A DNA stretch of 64,000 nt, taken from Clarkia xantiana subsp. parviflora. Its lineage: Eukaryota; Streptophyta; Magnoliopsida; Myrtales; Onagraceae. This document shows positions 44,345-56,261 of this stretch, piece by piece (position 1 is the first letter of the stretch; every line of letters starts with the position of its first letter). The position numbers were made by a program, and so were the translations under genes. The DNA is taken from NCBI GenBank assembly GCA_036873135.1, contig JAPTYO010000026.1, forward strand, positions 2,708,001 through 2,772,000, read 5' to 3'. The notes under the pieces were generated by a model that searched no databases, was not told the origin of the DNA, and worked only from the letters and a program-made list of their open reading frames with translations.

Positions 44345-45586
44345 ATGTCTTAAGACATTGGTGTTGATAATCCTCTCTACATACACCCCTCAGATACCAC
44401 AGGCCATTTGCTCATCCCTTTTCAGTTGCAAGGGTCTTCTAATTACCATGCTTGGAGTACATCCATTAAGGAAGGCTTGTTGGTGAATAACAAGTTGGGA
44501 TTTATTGATGGAACTTTCACACGTATAAGTGTGCCCATTGATCAAAGGGTCAAGTGGGATAGGGCCAATGCAATTGTCAAAGCATGGCTCAGAAACACTG
44601 TGGCCAAGGATTTGGTGGGTGGTTTGATCTACAACCCTACTGCTCTTTCAATTTGGAATAACTTGAATGAGATGTTTGATAAGGTGGATCGCACTCAAAT
44701 CTTTCAATTGACAAGGGAGATTTACCAAACTTCACAAGGTGTGCTTTCCATTACTGAGTATTTTTCCAAGATGAAGCAGCTATGGGACGCCCTTGCTTCT
44801 ATTGATGATTTGCACCTTGAATGTGTCAATGACATTCACATTGTGAATGATCACAAGGAGAAGCAGAAGTTGATGGCTTTTCTATTGGGTCTGAATGACT
44901 CCTATGAACACATAAGGAGTAGCTTGTTGATGAGGCAACCACTTCCATCTTTGAGTGTTGCCTTTTCAGTCTTGGTTCAAGAAGAGAGTCAGAGGTCCAT
45001 CTCTGGTTCCATTGGTGATCTTGGTGAGGCAACTGCTTTGTACTCAAGGAGGAACCAGAATTCCAACTCCTATGCTCAAAGGGGTTCAAATGCCAATCAG
45101 AGAGGCAATGGTGGTTCAAATAGGGGTGCTGGCAATTGGAACTCCAATGTTAACAAGTCCAATTGGATTTGTTCCTTTTGTGGAAAGAGGGGCCATAAGG
45201 TTGATACTTTCTATTCTAAGCATGGTGGTCCACAGGGAGTCCAAGCTTCCCAAGCTTCCAAAAGGAGTTGGAACTCAGCTAATGTTGTTGATGATGGGGC
45301 TAATTCAAGTGTTGTTGAGCATGTGGCAGCTGGTGACAAGAGAATTGTGCATGGCACAGCTGAGAGGAGGATCCAACATGCTGCTGCCCATGATGACCAG
45401 TTTGATCATTTACCTTTGAGCTTTGAGGAGGTTGATCAAGCTCATGTTAATATGGCAGGTACATCTAGTGATTCTATGGTTTGGATAGTTGACTCAGGTT
45501 CAACTAACCACATTACTCATCAAATGCATTGGCTACATGATTTGAGGAAGAGTGACTCTGACCAAATGGTCACAAGTGCAAAGTGA
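44345..45586 (+). pseudogene. Short-LTR copia gag and protease start
   Basis: The natural ATG is probably 44345, but its third codon is TAA (44351-44353). The following frame reads DNPLYIHPSDTTGHLL, a usual copia gag beginning. The gag core follows (NYHAWSTSIKEGL, WNNLNEMFDKVD, YFSKMKQLWDAL, LLGLNDSYEHIRSSLL). The zinc knuckle reads CSFCGKRGHKVDTF, with F at the last Cys. Protease begins IVDSGSTNHIT, the DSGS catalytic motif. It ends at a frameshift and TGA near 45578-45586. Confidence 0.88.
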
Positions 45587-47066
45587 CTCATATTGGTTCT
45601 TGTTCATTCTCAAGTTGATTCACATTGACCAATATCTTTTTGGTCCCTGATTTCAAATTCAACTTGATCTCAGTTTCTAGGCTTCCTAGCCAATTGAATT
45701 GCAAAGTGATCTTTACTTGTGATCATGTGTTACTTCAGAGCCAGAGTGGCAAGTCTATGGTGATTGGGGAATGGAATAGGGGACTCTACACCTTGAAGGA
45801 TGTGGTGCCCTCAAGATCAAATATGGTGGCCGCACCTTGCATTGGGATTAAAGAAGATGTTTGGAAATGGCACAAACGTTTGGGTCATGTGTCTGAAACT
45901 TATTTGAATCATTTGTATGTTTTGGGTTTCAATAAATCTGTTGGTTGTATCAAATAGTGCAGTATTTGCCCCTTTGCAAAGCAAACTAGATTGTCATTTC
46001 CTCTCAGTGATTCTATTTCTTCTAGACCATTTGATTTGATTCACATGGACTTATGGGGTCCTTACAAGGTGCACACATTCAAGAATAATCAATACTTCTT
46101 GACAATTGTTGATGATTTCTCAAGGGCAACTTGGGTCTATTTGATGAAGTAGAAAAGTGACACATTTTTGCATATCAAGAACTTCTTGATCATGGTGAAG
46201 AATCAATTTGCAACTATGGTCAAGACATTGAGAAGTGATAATGGGACTGAGTTCATCAACTCAGTGTGCAAGGATTTACTTCACCAATTTGGCATACAAC
46301 ATCAAACAAGTTGTGTGCATACACCTCAACAAAATGATAGAGTGCAAGCATAGGGACATTCTAAACATTGCAAGAGCCATCAGATTTCAGGCTTGTATGC
46401 CACTAAGGCATTGGGGTTATTGCATCCTTAATGCTTGTTACTTGCTCAACAGATTACCATCTTCTGTCTTGAAGTTCAAGTCACCCATGAAGGTGTTATA
46501 TGGTGAGGTGCCATCTCTCTAACACTTGAGGATTATTGAGTGTTTATGCTTTGCAACAAGGCTGAACAACCATGACAAATTCAGTCCAAGGGCTGAACCA
46601 GCTATTCATGGGGTATTCCACTTCTCAAAAAGGATACCTTGTAATGAACATATCCAATTCAGCCTTCCATGTAACTCGTGATGTTGTTTTCCATGAGGAT
46701 ATCTTTCCTTTCAACATGTCCAAGGAGGATTTGAAGGCTTTGATTCCATCTTGCTTGGGAATCAAGCAATCAATTGATGAGTTCTCAACTGAGAATTCCA
46801 ACACTTTTGAGGAGGTCCTTCCTCCAGTTATTGTTCCACCACAAGCACTTCCTCCCATTGTTGGGGATGCACCACCTCAACCCCCTATTGATGATGCTTC
46901 ACAGCCACCTATACTGAGGAGGAGTGCTAGGATTGCTCAACTTCAAAATAGAGCAACTTCCAATTTTGCTTTTGGCATGGAGAAGTTTGTCTCTTATTAT
47001 ACATTGGGTCCACAATTCAAATGTTTCCTGAATGCTATTGACAAGATCAAGGAGCCAAATACTTAA
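45587..47066 (+). pseudogene. Short-LTR copia protease end and integrase
   Basis: LVPDFKFNLISVSRL ends protease. The pre-integrase domain reads WHKRLGHVSETYL, then a TAG at 45955-45957 precedes CSICPFAKQTRL. The core shows HMDLWGPYK, RSDNGTEF and, after a frameshift near 46345, ECKHRDILNIARAI. There is a further TAG near 46150 and a TAA near 46520. The C-terminal part runs GYSTSQKGYLVMN..HVTRDVVFHEDIFPF and a proline-rich linker to LRRSARI. Confidence 0.88.
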
Positions 47067-47555
47067 AAGCAAGCTATTAAACACCCCAATTGGATTGTTG
47101 CAATAAAGGAGGAGATACAAGCTCTTCAAGATAACAAGACATGGGAATTGGTGGAACTTCCACAAGGCAAATCAACAGTTGGCTGCAAATGGGTGTTCAA
47201 AGTCAAATACAACGCTGATGGATCCATTGAAAGATACAAAACAAGGTTGGTTTCTAAGGGATTCACTCAGGTTGAAGGAACTGATTTCAATGAGACATTC
47301 TCACCTGTTGTCAAGACGGACACAGTGAGAATTGTTCTAGCCATGGCTGCAGCCAAATCTTGGGGATTATACCACATGGATGTGAACAATGCATTTCTTC
47401 AAGGAGATCTAACTGAAGAAGTGTACATGGACATTCCCCAACTGAAACTCCAATGGAATTTAATGTCAAGCTCACTACTTGTGAGTATGATGAGGCAACC
47501 AAATCAAACACTGATGATGTTCATTTGGAGGATGCAACTTCCTATAGAAGATTGA
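47067..47555 (+). pseudogene. Short-LTR copia RT, active site deleted
   Basis: NWIVAIKEEIQALQDNKTWELV and CKWVFKVKYNADGSIERYKTRLVS lead to HMDVNNAFLQGDLTEEVYMD. The next conserved part (normally more than 100 residues including YVDD) is missing: sequence jumps at about 47440 to NVKLTTCEYDEAT in another frame. RT activity is impossible. Confidence 0.88.
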
Positions 47556-48217
47556 TTGGGAAGCTACTATACCTTACAATGACACGTCCAGATATTAGCT
47601 TATCAGTTCAAACACTTAGTCAATTTGTTGACAAGCCCAAGAAATCACACTATGATGCTACCATTAGAGTGATCAGATACATCAAGGGTAGTCCAGGGCA
47701 AGGTTTGATCTTTCCTTCCAACAACAACCTCGAGTTGAGCTTATATTGTGACTCTGATTGGGCTGCTTGTCCATTTAGTTGAAAATCAGTGAGTGCTTAT
47801 TGTTTCAAGCTTGGGGCAGCCATGATTGGTTTGAAGGTCAAGAAACAAGATACCATTTCACTATCAAGTGCAGAGGCTGAGTATAGATGCCTAAGAGTTG
47901 CAATTCAAGAAGCACTTTGGGTGAGTAGGATTCTAAAGGAGCTTGGCATACAAGTAAGCTTTCCAGTTCCAATTCACACAGATAGCCAAGCAGCTGTGAA
48001 GATTGCAAAGAATCCAATGTTCCATGAACGTACCAAACACATTGAATTGGATTGCCATTTCACAAGACACCATATTGATTTAGGAATTATTGGTGTTCAC
48101 TATGTTTCTTCCAAGGATCAAACTGCAGATTTGTTGACTAAGGCCTTGGTGAAGAAGCAACACTTAGCCTTGTTAAGGCTATATGGGATTAAAGATGTCT
48201 TCCAAGAAAGAAGATAA
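47556..48217 (+). pseudogene. Short-LTR copia RNase H
   Basis: DATSYRRLIGKLLYLTMTRPDISL opens the RT-RNase H linker. RNase H follows with CDSDWA, TGA at 47780-47782, SSAEAEYRCL, HTDSQAAVKIAKNPMFHERTKHIELDCHF and SSKDQTADLLTKAL to TAA at 48215-48217. Apart from the TGA the domain is complete. Confidence 0.88.
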
Positions 48218-48239
48218 GAAGAAGAAAAGGATGGGAGAA

Positions 48240-48489
48240 TATAGAAGTATGATGCTTTCCATGTTGCTTTACATTATGCATTATACTTAGTCTTGATATA
48301 GTTTATGGTGCATACACCATGTACGTACACCATGAGCATTATGCATGCGTGGTGCATGCACCATATGGTGCACCCATCGTAATCCCACTTGTATGTACCT
48401 AGTTGGTAGTCCCTAGTTTAGATGCCTATATATATTGTACTTAGTACTTTGTAAACCCTAGTAATCAATGAAGTAATTTTACACTTATA
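48240..48489 (+). repeat. Short-LTR copia 3' LTR
   Basis: It pairs with 43436-43686 with about 13 differences. The purine tract GGATGGGAGAA precedes it. Confidence 0.88.
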
Positions 48490-48756
48490 AATTACCTCAT
48501 AGTGGACTTACTGTTCGTCAGTGCGTGGGCCTCGACGTCGCGTTTTCCTTCCTTAATTTGACGAAGGGGATCGTAACTGCTGACTTAGCTAGCGCAGCGA
48601 GTATACGTGTACAACAGATGTATGTGAAACAATGTATATGTATGTACGTAAAATAGACGTAAATGCTGACATGTGTGCAAACATGGCGTACGCGCGTATG
48701 TAAGCAGACACGCGACATGTGATGACATCATGGAAATAAATATGCGATGATATGCA
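48490..48756 (-). mobile_element. E3-type internal sequence, continuation
   Basis: It matches 35066-35310 ('gtcggcgcgtgggcctc', 'tgctgacatg'). It ends where copia-3 is inserted at ..GATGATATGCA. The left counterpart reads straight through this point. Confidence 0.65.
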
Positions 48757-49013
48757 CGTAAGCATATGGTGATGGGCGCCGTAAATGGAAGCCCATTATA
48801 TGTATATGTTACCTAAGTTAATTGGGTACATGTCACATTAGGATATTGGGCCAGACCTAAATCCCAATTGACATGAGAGGCCCAAAATTGGGCCTCCCTT
48901 ATACATAGACCGGCTGAAGTATTAGTGAGGGGTAAAGTTTACTTTTGTCCACTTTACTCCTCCTATATATATGGGGTGTTAAAGGTTTTATTAGGTTAAT
49001 CCTTAATCATTAC
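48757..49013 (+). repeat. copia-3 5' LTR, first part
   Basis: GTAAGCATATGGTGATGGGCG.. matches the family LTR start and is interrupted after ..ATTAC by E2. Confidence 0.85.
49009..49013. repeat. Target duplication of E2, left (ATTAC)
   Basis: ATTAC recurs directly after the E2 3' LTR at 60229-60233. Confidence 0.93.
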
Positions 49014-49655
49014 TGATGGGTCCGACTATAGCCGTCAGGCCCTTTAACGGCGAGGAAACGGCAAACAGGCCCACCAGGCCCAGAGTAAAGGTCAAGATGA
49101 CTTTGGAGAAGGGTCCCGATGAAATAAGGTCCCGACAGAGTCGGTCCCGACAGTCGAGCTAGAAGCTCCCGATGAGAAGCCTTTAAGTAGGCCCCGATGA
49201 TGAATCCCTGAGAATGATAGGCCCTGTCACGATGACGAGGGGCCCCGAGCGGTGACACAACAAGACAACTCTGGAGTCCCCGACGGGAGTCGGGACTCGT
49301 TACCAGAGGATAAAGCCAAGATGTGCGGGGCGTGGCCGAGATACGCGGAACGTGGTTAAGATACACGGAGCGTGGCCGAGATACGCGGGATACGGGCTAA
49401 CCACCCCTAACGGTTCTCCAGGTACCTGAGGCATCTCTTTGCCTATAAAAGGGCAAGAGATCACCTCAGAAAGAGTTACGTTGAGTTGAATACATTTTGA
49501 TATCTGTTACTTGCCAGTCAGACGAAGTACTCATTTAAGCATCGGAGAGGGATTCTGGGTCACCGCCCGGTCTATCCCCTCTTGCAGGATTGCGTGGAGC
49601 AAAGGAGCTAGGATTGCCGTCAAGATCCGTACCGGAGTTCCACCGTGATCCAACA
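49014..49655 (+). repeat. E2 5' LTR
   Basis: TGATGGGTCC..CCAACA, 642 bp, with TATAAAA at 49444-49450. Short units with 'cgtggccgagatacgcgg' lie at 49325-49395. Confidence 0.95.
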
Positions 49656-49656
49656 T

Positions 49657-49673
49657 TGGCGCCGTCTGTGGGA
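49657..49673 (+). promoter_or_regulatory. E2 primer-binding site
   Basis: TGGCGCCGTCTGTGGGA follows the LTR after one T, identical to E1. Confidence 0.9.
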
Positions 49674-49691
49674 AGCAAACAAAAAGCTGAT

Positions 49692-51300
49692 ATGCCTTCT
49701 ACTCGATCAATGGCGGCTGGCAAGAACAGAAGAGGACAATCCGGTGGTTCCCGTCACCCCGCTGCAACGAACCTGAATTCAGTACCAGAACAAGGGGAAA
49801 ACCAGAACCATCCCCCGGCTGAGCTCTCCCAGACAGGGGGGGCACAGTGGATCGCATCCCGAAGATGTTGCCCCTCAACACCAGGATAACAGGGGGCAGG
49901 AGGCTCCCCCAGCTGCAGATTTGACGAGGGCCGTGGCAGAGGCCATGCCCATGTTTCTGGCGGCTGTAGAGGCTCTCTTGGACCGAAGAGAGGCTGCGAG
50001 GAGGCAGGAGGAGATGCCCCCGCTGGAGGAAGCAACCCTACCAACAGAGGGTCGGAACGCGCAGGAAGCCCCGCCCCAAGGCCAAGACAGAGGCAGGGCA
50101 ACTAGTCAGCCGGAGAGGTTCGTGGTTGACGGGCCAGGACCAGTACAACACAGGACCATTCCCCTGAATGATCCCATCACTCCCGACCAGGTGGTAAAGA
50201 TCGTGAACATCTGTATGGGAGAACAGAAGCCGCTGGTGTCGGAGCTGAGGGATCGATCCACTCATCCCTTCGTTCCCCGACTAATAGACACCCTCGCCCC
50301 GCCTGGGCTGGGTATCCTCGAGATTAAGGAATATGATGGCGAAGGAGATCCAGTCCGTCATGTCCAGAAGCATCTTATGGCGTGTCTGGGTAGAGCCCCG
50401 AATGAAGATATAGTGTGTACACTGTTCCCAAACACACTTGGAGAAAGAGCCCTGACCTGGTTCTTTAGCCTGCCCCCAGGCTGCATTACCTGTTGGGCGG
50501 ACATGCACGGCCGCTTCATTCGACAATACCAGGGCCGCAGACGTTTGTTGAAGAGCGTGAGGTCCCTAACCCAGGTGGTGCAGAGGCCCGACGAGTCGCT
50601 GGCACACTATTACCAGCGGTACACCGCCAGCGTAGCAGAGATAGATGAGGAAATCTCGGAGGGCGAGACCATCCGCACCTTTATTCGGAACCTGACAGCC
50701 CCCTATGGCTCCGACCTGATGCATAGCGTGGCTGAGAAAGCTGTGTGGAATATGGAAGCATTACAGAAGAGGGTGAAGCGGTAGATCGATGTCCAGGAGT
50801 CAAAGATAGCCGCGGGAGAATTGGAGCCCCCAAAATCGAATAAAGGGAAGCAGGAAAGGGCAAACCTGAAGGCAGTCGGGACCGAGGCCGCTCGGGTCGG
50901 AAGGACGACAGACGTTCTTCAAGAAAAGACAAGAGGGAGGATTTTGACATTCCTCTCAACTGCTCCATGGCGGAAGTGCTGACAGTCATGGAACGACAAG
51001 GTATCTCCAGGTACCCCCCGAAGAATGATGGAGAATTCCTGGGGTCCCGCACAGATCGCTATTGTCGGTTTCACCGCGCAAATGGCCACGACACCAATCA
51101 CTGTCGGGAGCTGAAGAAGGAGATTGAAAAGCTAATCCAGAAGGGAAAGCTCAAGGAGTTCGTTGGGGACAAACGATGCCGGTCCCGCTCTCGGTCCCGA
51201 TCACGGTCCCGGTCCCGTTCCCGATCCCGCGATCGGTCCCCGAAGAAGAAAAGAACTGACCCAGAGTCATCCGGTGTTCGCAAAGAAAGACGAGTCATCA
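49692..51300 (+). pseudogene. E2 gag, interrupted
   Basis: The start ATG is at 49692 (MPSTRSMAAG). A G7 run near 49835 shifts the frame by one: the sense of the downstream frame is restored if one G is ignored (then GSHPEDVAPQHQDN). The capsid region follows (GEGDPVRHVQKH, WFFSLPPGCITCWADM, QYQGRRRLLKSV) to TAG 50782-50784, at a Gln codon in E1. Another frameshift lies near 50850. The knuckle CRFHRANGHDTNHC and an RS-rich tail (RSRSRSRSRDRSPKKK) come after 50967. The end is approximate. Confidence 0.88.
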
Positions 51301-53955
51301 ATGTGATTCATGGAGGATTTGCTGCTGGAGGTGATACCTCATCCGCCCGAGAGGTTTACGCCTCTAGAATCCCTACGGCGGTGGTGCTGGGTAAAAGGTC
51401 CCGATCTTGGACCTTGAAAGAAGAGATGGTAATCTCCTTCTCGTCTGAAGACATCATAGGCGTGGAGACTCCGCACGACGATGCCCTGGTGGTAACCCTG
51501 GATGTAGATGGGTTTGAGATGAAGAGAATCCTAATCGACGGAGGGAGCTCCTCCGACATTCTATTCATGGACGCGCTGGAAGCCATGGGGAAGACGAAGA
51601 AAGATCTGAAGGAGGCAAACTTCCCGATGGTCGGGTTCTCTGGCTCAACTTCCTACCCGCTAGGAGTAATCACCTTACCAGTGGAGTTTGGTAGCGGGTG
51701 GAAGTCAGAAAGGAGGAACGTGGAATTTGTCGTGGTTGATTCTGCGGGGACCTACAACGCGATTATCGGGAGAACACCATCAATCCCCTAATGGCGGTTG
51801 CCTCGACTGTGCACCAGAAGATGAAGTTCCCGACCGACCACGGAGTCGGGGAGGTCAAAGGTGACCAGGTGGCTTCTCGAAAATGCTATGTCAATGCCAC
51901 CCGGAGGAGGAGGCGAGAGGCTATGACTGTCCTCCAGACAGACACAGATCCCAAAGAAGAGTTTGGGCGTCCCGCCCCCGTAGAAGATCTGAAAGAAGTC
52001 GAGATCGACGGACCCCAGAGGAAGGTGAAAATCGGGTCTGCTCTAACTGAGGAGACAGCCCAAAAATTGGTGGAGTTGCTGAAAGAGTTCAAAGAGCTGT
52101 TTGCCTGGTCCCCCAGCGATATGCCAGGAATCAGCCCCGACGTGATCGTGCACGAGCTGAAGATAGACCCCGTGATCAAGCCTATCACACAGAAAAGGCG
52201 CCCGATGGGCACGGATAAGAAGATCGCGATCCAGCAGGAGGTGGGCAGGTTGCTCGATGCTGGTTTCATTAAGGAGCTCCGATTCCAGACTTGGGTCGCC
52301 AACCCAGTGCTGGTGAAGAAGACTAACGGGAAGTGGCGAATGTGCGTGGACTTCCGCGACTTGAACAAGGCTTGTCCACATCGGGACATGAGCTGCTGAG
52401 TTTCATGGATGCGTATTCAGGCTACAACCAGATCAAGATGGCCAAGGAAGACGCCCCCCACACTGCGTTCTATGCAGACAGCGACATCTATCACTACGAT
52501 GTCATGCCTTTCGGGTTGATCAATGCCGGGGCAACCTACCAGCGGATGGTGAATAAGCTGTTTGGAGATATGTTGGGAGAAACCATGGAAGCCTACGTGG
52601 ATGATATGCTGGTGAAGTCCCGACAAGCTGAGGATCACGTGCACAACCTCACCATGGCGTTTGAGCGGATGAGGCTCCATCAAGTCCCCTTGAACCCGAC
52701 GAAATGCGCCTTCGGAGTCCACTCAAGGAAGTTTTTGGGCTTCATGGTGAGCCAAAGAGGAATTGAAGTGAACCCTGAGAAGCTGAGGGCAATCGAGGAG
52801 ATGCAGTCTCCGATAAACCATCGGGAGGTGCAAGTACTGAATGGCCGACTAGCCGCAATGAACCGCTTCTTGTCCAAAGCCAGCGACCGATCAATGCCGT
52901 TTTTTGAAGTCTTGAGGGCCAACAAAAAATTCGAATGGACCGCTAAATGTGAAGAGGCGTTCCAAGCACTCAAGCAGCACCTTCGCACACTCCCGCCGCT
53001 GGCGAAACCGGTTCCAGGCGAGCCGCTCTTCCTTTATTTGGCTGTTTCTGAATTTGCCATTAGCTCTGTGTTAGTAAAGATTGTCGAGGGTAATCAAGTC
53101 CCCGTCTATTATGTAAGCAAGGCATTTGCCAAATCTGAATTGAACTATCCCGCCGTTGAGAAGTACCTCTTTGCGTTGATAATTACTGCTCGGAAACTAA
53201 GGCCATATTTCCACGCACACGAGATCACTGTGCTAACGAACCAGCCTTTAAAGCATTTTTTGAACCGACCGGATGCGTCGGGGAGATTGGTGAAATGGGC
53301 AGTAGAGCTCAGTGAGTTTCGAATACACTTTGCTCCAAGAACGGCCATCAAGGGCCAGGCATTGGCGGACTTTAAAGCAGAATCTACAGCCCCCGATCTA
53401 GAAGAAACGGGCCCTGTAGAAGGGGCAACCATGGAGGTCCCGACAGAAGAACAATCAGAGAGAGCAGAGCAATCAGAACAGCCAAACAAAGAAAATACCT
53501 GGGAGATGTACACGGACGGCTCCGCGAGTTCAGACGGGTCAGGAGCGGGCTTTTTGTTGATACCACCAGGTGAAGGTGAACCTCTCCGATACGCCTTGGC
53601 TTTAACATTCAAGGCCACAAAGAAGCGGGAGTATGAAGCTCTTATCACGGGCCTAAAAATTGCTAAAGGCACTGGAATCGATCACTTGAGAGTGAAGTGC
53701 GACGCAGCGTTAATCGTGAACCAAGTTCAAGGGCGATACGAAGCAAGGAGCCCGATAATGAAGAAGTATCTGCGAGAGGTACAAACCCTGAGAGAGAGCT
53801 TCAAAAGCTTCGATATCGAGGCTATTCCGAGGGAGGAGAACGTAGAGGCAGACGCCTTGAGCAAATTTGCCCTGGGGGCACCCTTAGAAGAAAATCGGAA
53901 GGTGCACTTCCTGGAGAAGGTGATCTTGTCAAACATCGACCCCACGCAGGTGTGA
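51301..53955 (+). pseudogene. E2 protease, RT, RNase H and archaeal-type RNase H
   Basis: Protease has LIDGGSSSDIL and then a frameshift near 51776. RT starts KWRMCVDFRDLNKACP, where 47 bp present in E1 are missing at 52380, then GHELLSFMDAYSGYNQ and AYVDDML. The Ty3-type RNase H follows. The second RNase H reads MYTDGSAS but ATKKREYEAL where E1 has ATNNEAEYEAL, so a conserved acidic position is probably lost. The frame ends at TGA 53953-53955. Confidence 0.9.
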
Positions 53956-55224
53956 ACCGTTGAAGCAAAATCGGAGGAGGAGCCCACTTGGATGACCCCG
54001 ATAGTCGCGTATCTGACTACGGGGGCAGTCCCCGAGGATAAGGTAGCAGCAGACAGGATATGTCGGATCGCGTCCAATTATGTGATGCTGGACAATCAGC
54101 TGTACAAGAAGGGCTGGTTCTCGACTCCGTACCTGAAGTGTGTAGCAGAACCCGACACCAACCGAATCCTGAAGGAAATGCATGAGGGGATCGCGGCTTG
54201 TCACGAAGGGGCCCGATCCATTTTGAGGAAGGTGTTGAACTTAGGCTACTATTGGCCCACGATGAACAAAGAAGCAACGGCGTTGGTCCGATCATGCGAC
54301 GCGTGCTAGAGGTACGCCCCGAGTATCGTGGCTCCGGCTGCTAACCTGACATCCATCAAGAGCGCTTGGCCCTTCGCGCAGTGGGGCATCGACTTGGTGG
54401 GACCTCTTCCACAAGCACAAGGACAATGTAAGTATTTACTTGTAGCTATCGATTATTTTTCGAAATGGATAGAGGCGAAGGCATTGGCCAGAACAACGGG
54501 GAACCAGATCGTCAAGTTCCTCCAAACCCACATCGTGTCCAGATACGGGATTCCGAAGGTGGTGATCAGCGACAATGGCCCACCGTTTAACGGCTCTCAG
54601 GTGAGGGAGTATCTGGAAGAACTGAACGTTGAGCATCGGACCGCCTCCGTACGCCATGCTCAGACTAATGGCCAGGTGGAGTCAGCCAACAAAATCGTGA
54701 TGGATGGCCTGAAGAAGAGGGTCTATGCCTTGAAAGGCAAATGGCTGAACGAACTGGAAAATGTACTTTGGGCTGTTAGAACGACACCCAAACGATCAAC
54801 GGGGGAGACTCCGTTTGGCCTCGTATATGGCACGGAAGCTGTCGCCCCTGTGGAGGTAGCTGTGGCGTCCCATCGGATGAGATATTACGAGCCCCTAACG
54901 AACGATGAAGTGAGACGTCTGGACTTGGACCTACTCGAAGAGAAAAGGCGGGAAGCCGATGAAGTCCAAGCTCGAATGCGCTTAGCGACGGCCAGATACT
55001 ACAATCGGCGAGTGAAGTCCCGACAATTCTTTGTCGGGGAGCTGGTTTGGCGTCGCAACGAGTTCACCCTTTTGGATCGAATCAACAAGATGTCACCAAA
55101 ATGGGAAGGACCTTATAAGGTCGTGGGGATGCCAGCTCCGAACGCATACAAGTTGGAAGACCTCGATGGCAGAACGTTAAAACATCCTTTCAGTGGCGAA
55201 CACTTGAAGAAACACCATGCTTGA
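53956..55224 (+). pseudogene. E2 integrase
   Basis: It lies in the same frame as the RT-RNase H segment, after the TGA. The zinc finger ends CDAC followed by TAG 54307-54309 (Gln in E1). The core is complete: GIDLVGPLP, ISDNGPPF, NGQVESANK, then KWEGPYKVV and TGA at 55222-55224. Confidence 0.9.
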
Positions 55225-55227
55225 AGA

Positions 55228-56060
55228 AAGTCGCCTTAAGTGGTGCCCGATAAAGTCGCCTTAAGTGGTGCCCGATGTAAAATCGCCTTAAGTGGTGTAT
55301 GCTGTTTATCGTTTAATTCGATGTAAGCCTATCTTATGCCAATTAATAAAGAGGTCGCTTCCAAATAAGAGTTGTCCTTAGATTTATGCTAAGTATGAAA
55401 GTCGCCTTCAGTGGTGCACGATGAAAGTCGCCTTCAGTGGTGCACGATGAAAGTCGCCTTCAGTGGTGCACGATGAAAGTCGCCTTCAGTGGTGCACGAT
55501 GAAAGTCGCCTTCAGTGGTGCACGATAAAAGTCGCCTTCAGTGGTGCACGATGAAAGCCGCCTTAAGTGGTGCGCAATACTTAGATTTGTTCTAAGTATC
55601 CAAAAGTCCCCTTCAGTGGTGCACGATGAAAGTCGCCTTCAGTGGTGCACGATATAAGTCGCCTTCAGTGGTGCACGATGAAAGTCGCCTTCAGTGGTGC
55701 ACGATGAAAGTCGCCTTCAGTGGTGCACGATGAAAGTCGCCTTCAGTGGTGCACGATAAAAGTCGCCTTCAGTGGTGCACGATGAAAGCCGCCTTAAGTG
55801 GTGCGCAATACTTAGATTTGTTCTAAGTATCCAAAAGTCGCCTTCAGTGGTGCACGATGAAAGTCGCCTTCAGTGGTGCACGATAAAAGTCGCCTTCAGT
55901 GGTGCACGATGAAAGCCGCCTTAAGTGGTGCACAATACTTAGATTTATTCTAAGTATCCAAAAGTCGTCTTAAGTGATGCGTGGGATTAAGTCGCCTTAA
56001 GTGGTGCACGATCTTTAGGTCTATCCTAAGTAACGATTAAGTCGTCTTAAGTGACGCACT
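55228..56060. repeat. E2 26 bp minisatellite with hairpin markers
   Basis: About twenty units of 'agtcgccttcagtggtgcac' plus 'gatgaa'. At 55579, 55810 and 55937 the array is broken by ACTTAGATTTGTTCTAAGT or a variant, with ACTTAGA/TCTAAGT arms. Edge units read CTTAAGTGGTG as in E1. Confidence 0.92.
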
Positions 56061-56261
56061 CGATGTTAAGTCGCCTTATGTGGTGCAAGTTATCAAATCG
56101 TCGGGAAGGACGTATGAAAATTTAAAAAAAAAAAAAAAAAGTCACTCGGAGAAGTGCAACAAAAGATCGGAATAAAAGAAGTCTGATATTGATAAAGGGC
56201 TCAAAGGCCCGACAACGACGCAAGAGAAGAGGATACAAGGACTCTAAAAAGATAAAAGCAT

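Larger units (their letters stand above)
43436..48489 (+). mobile_element. Short-LTR Ty1/copia element, defective
   Basis: 5,054 bp with 251 and 250 bp LTRs, a Met-tRNA PBS, gag, protease, integrase, partial RT and RNase H in copia order. It is broken by stops, frameshifts and a deletion that removes the RT active site. Confidence 0.92.
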
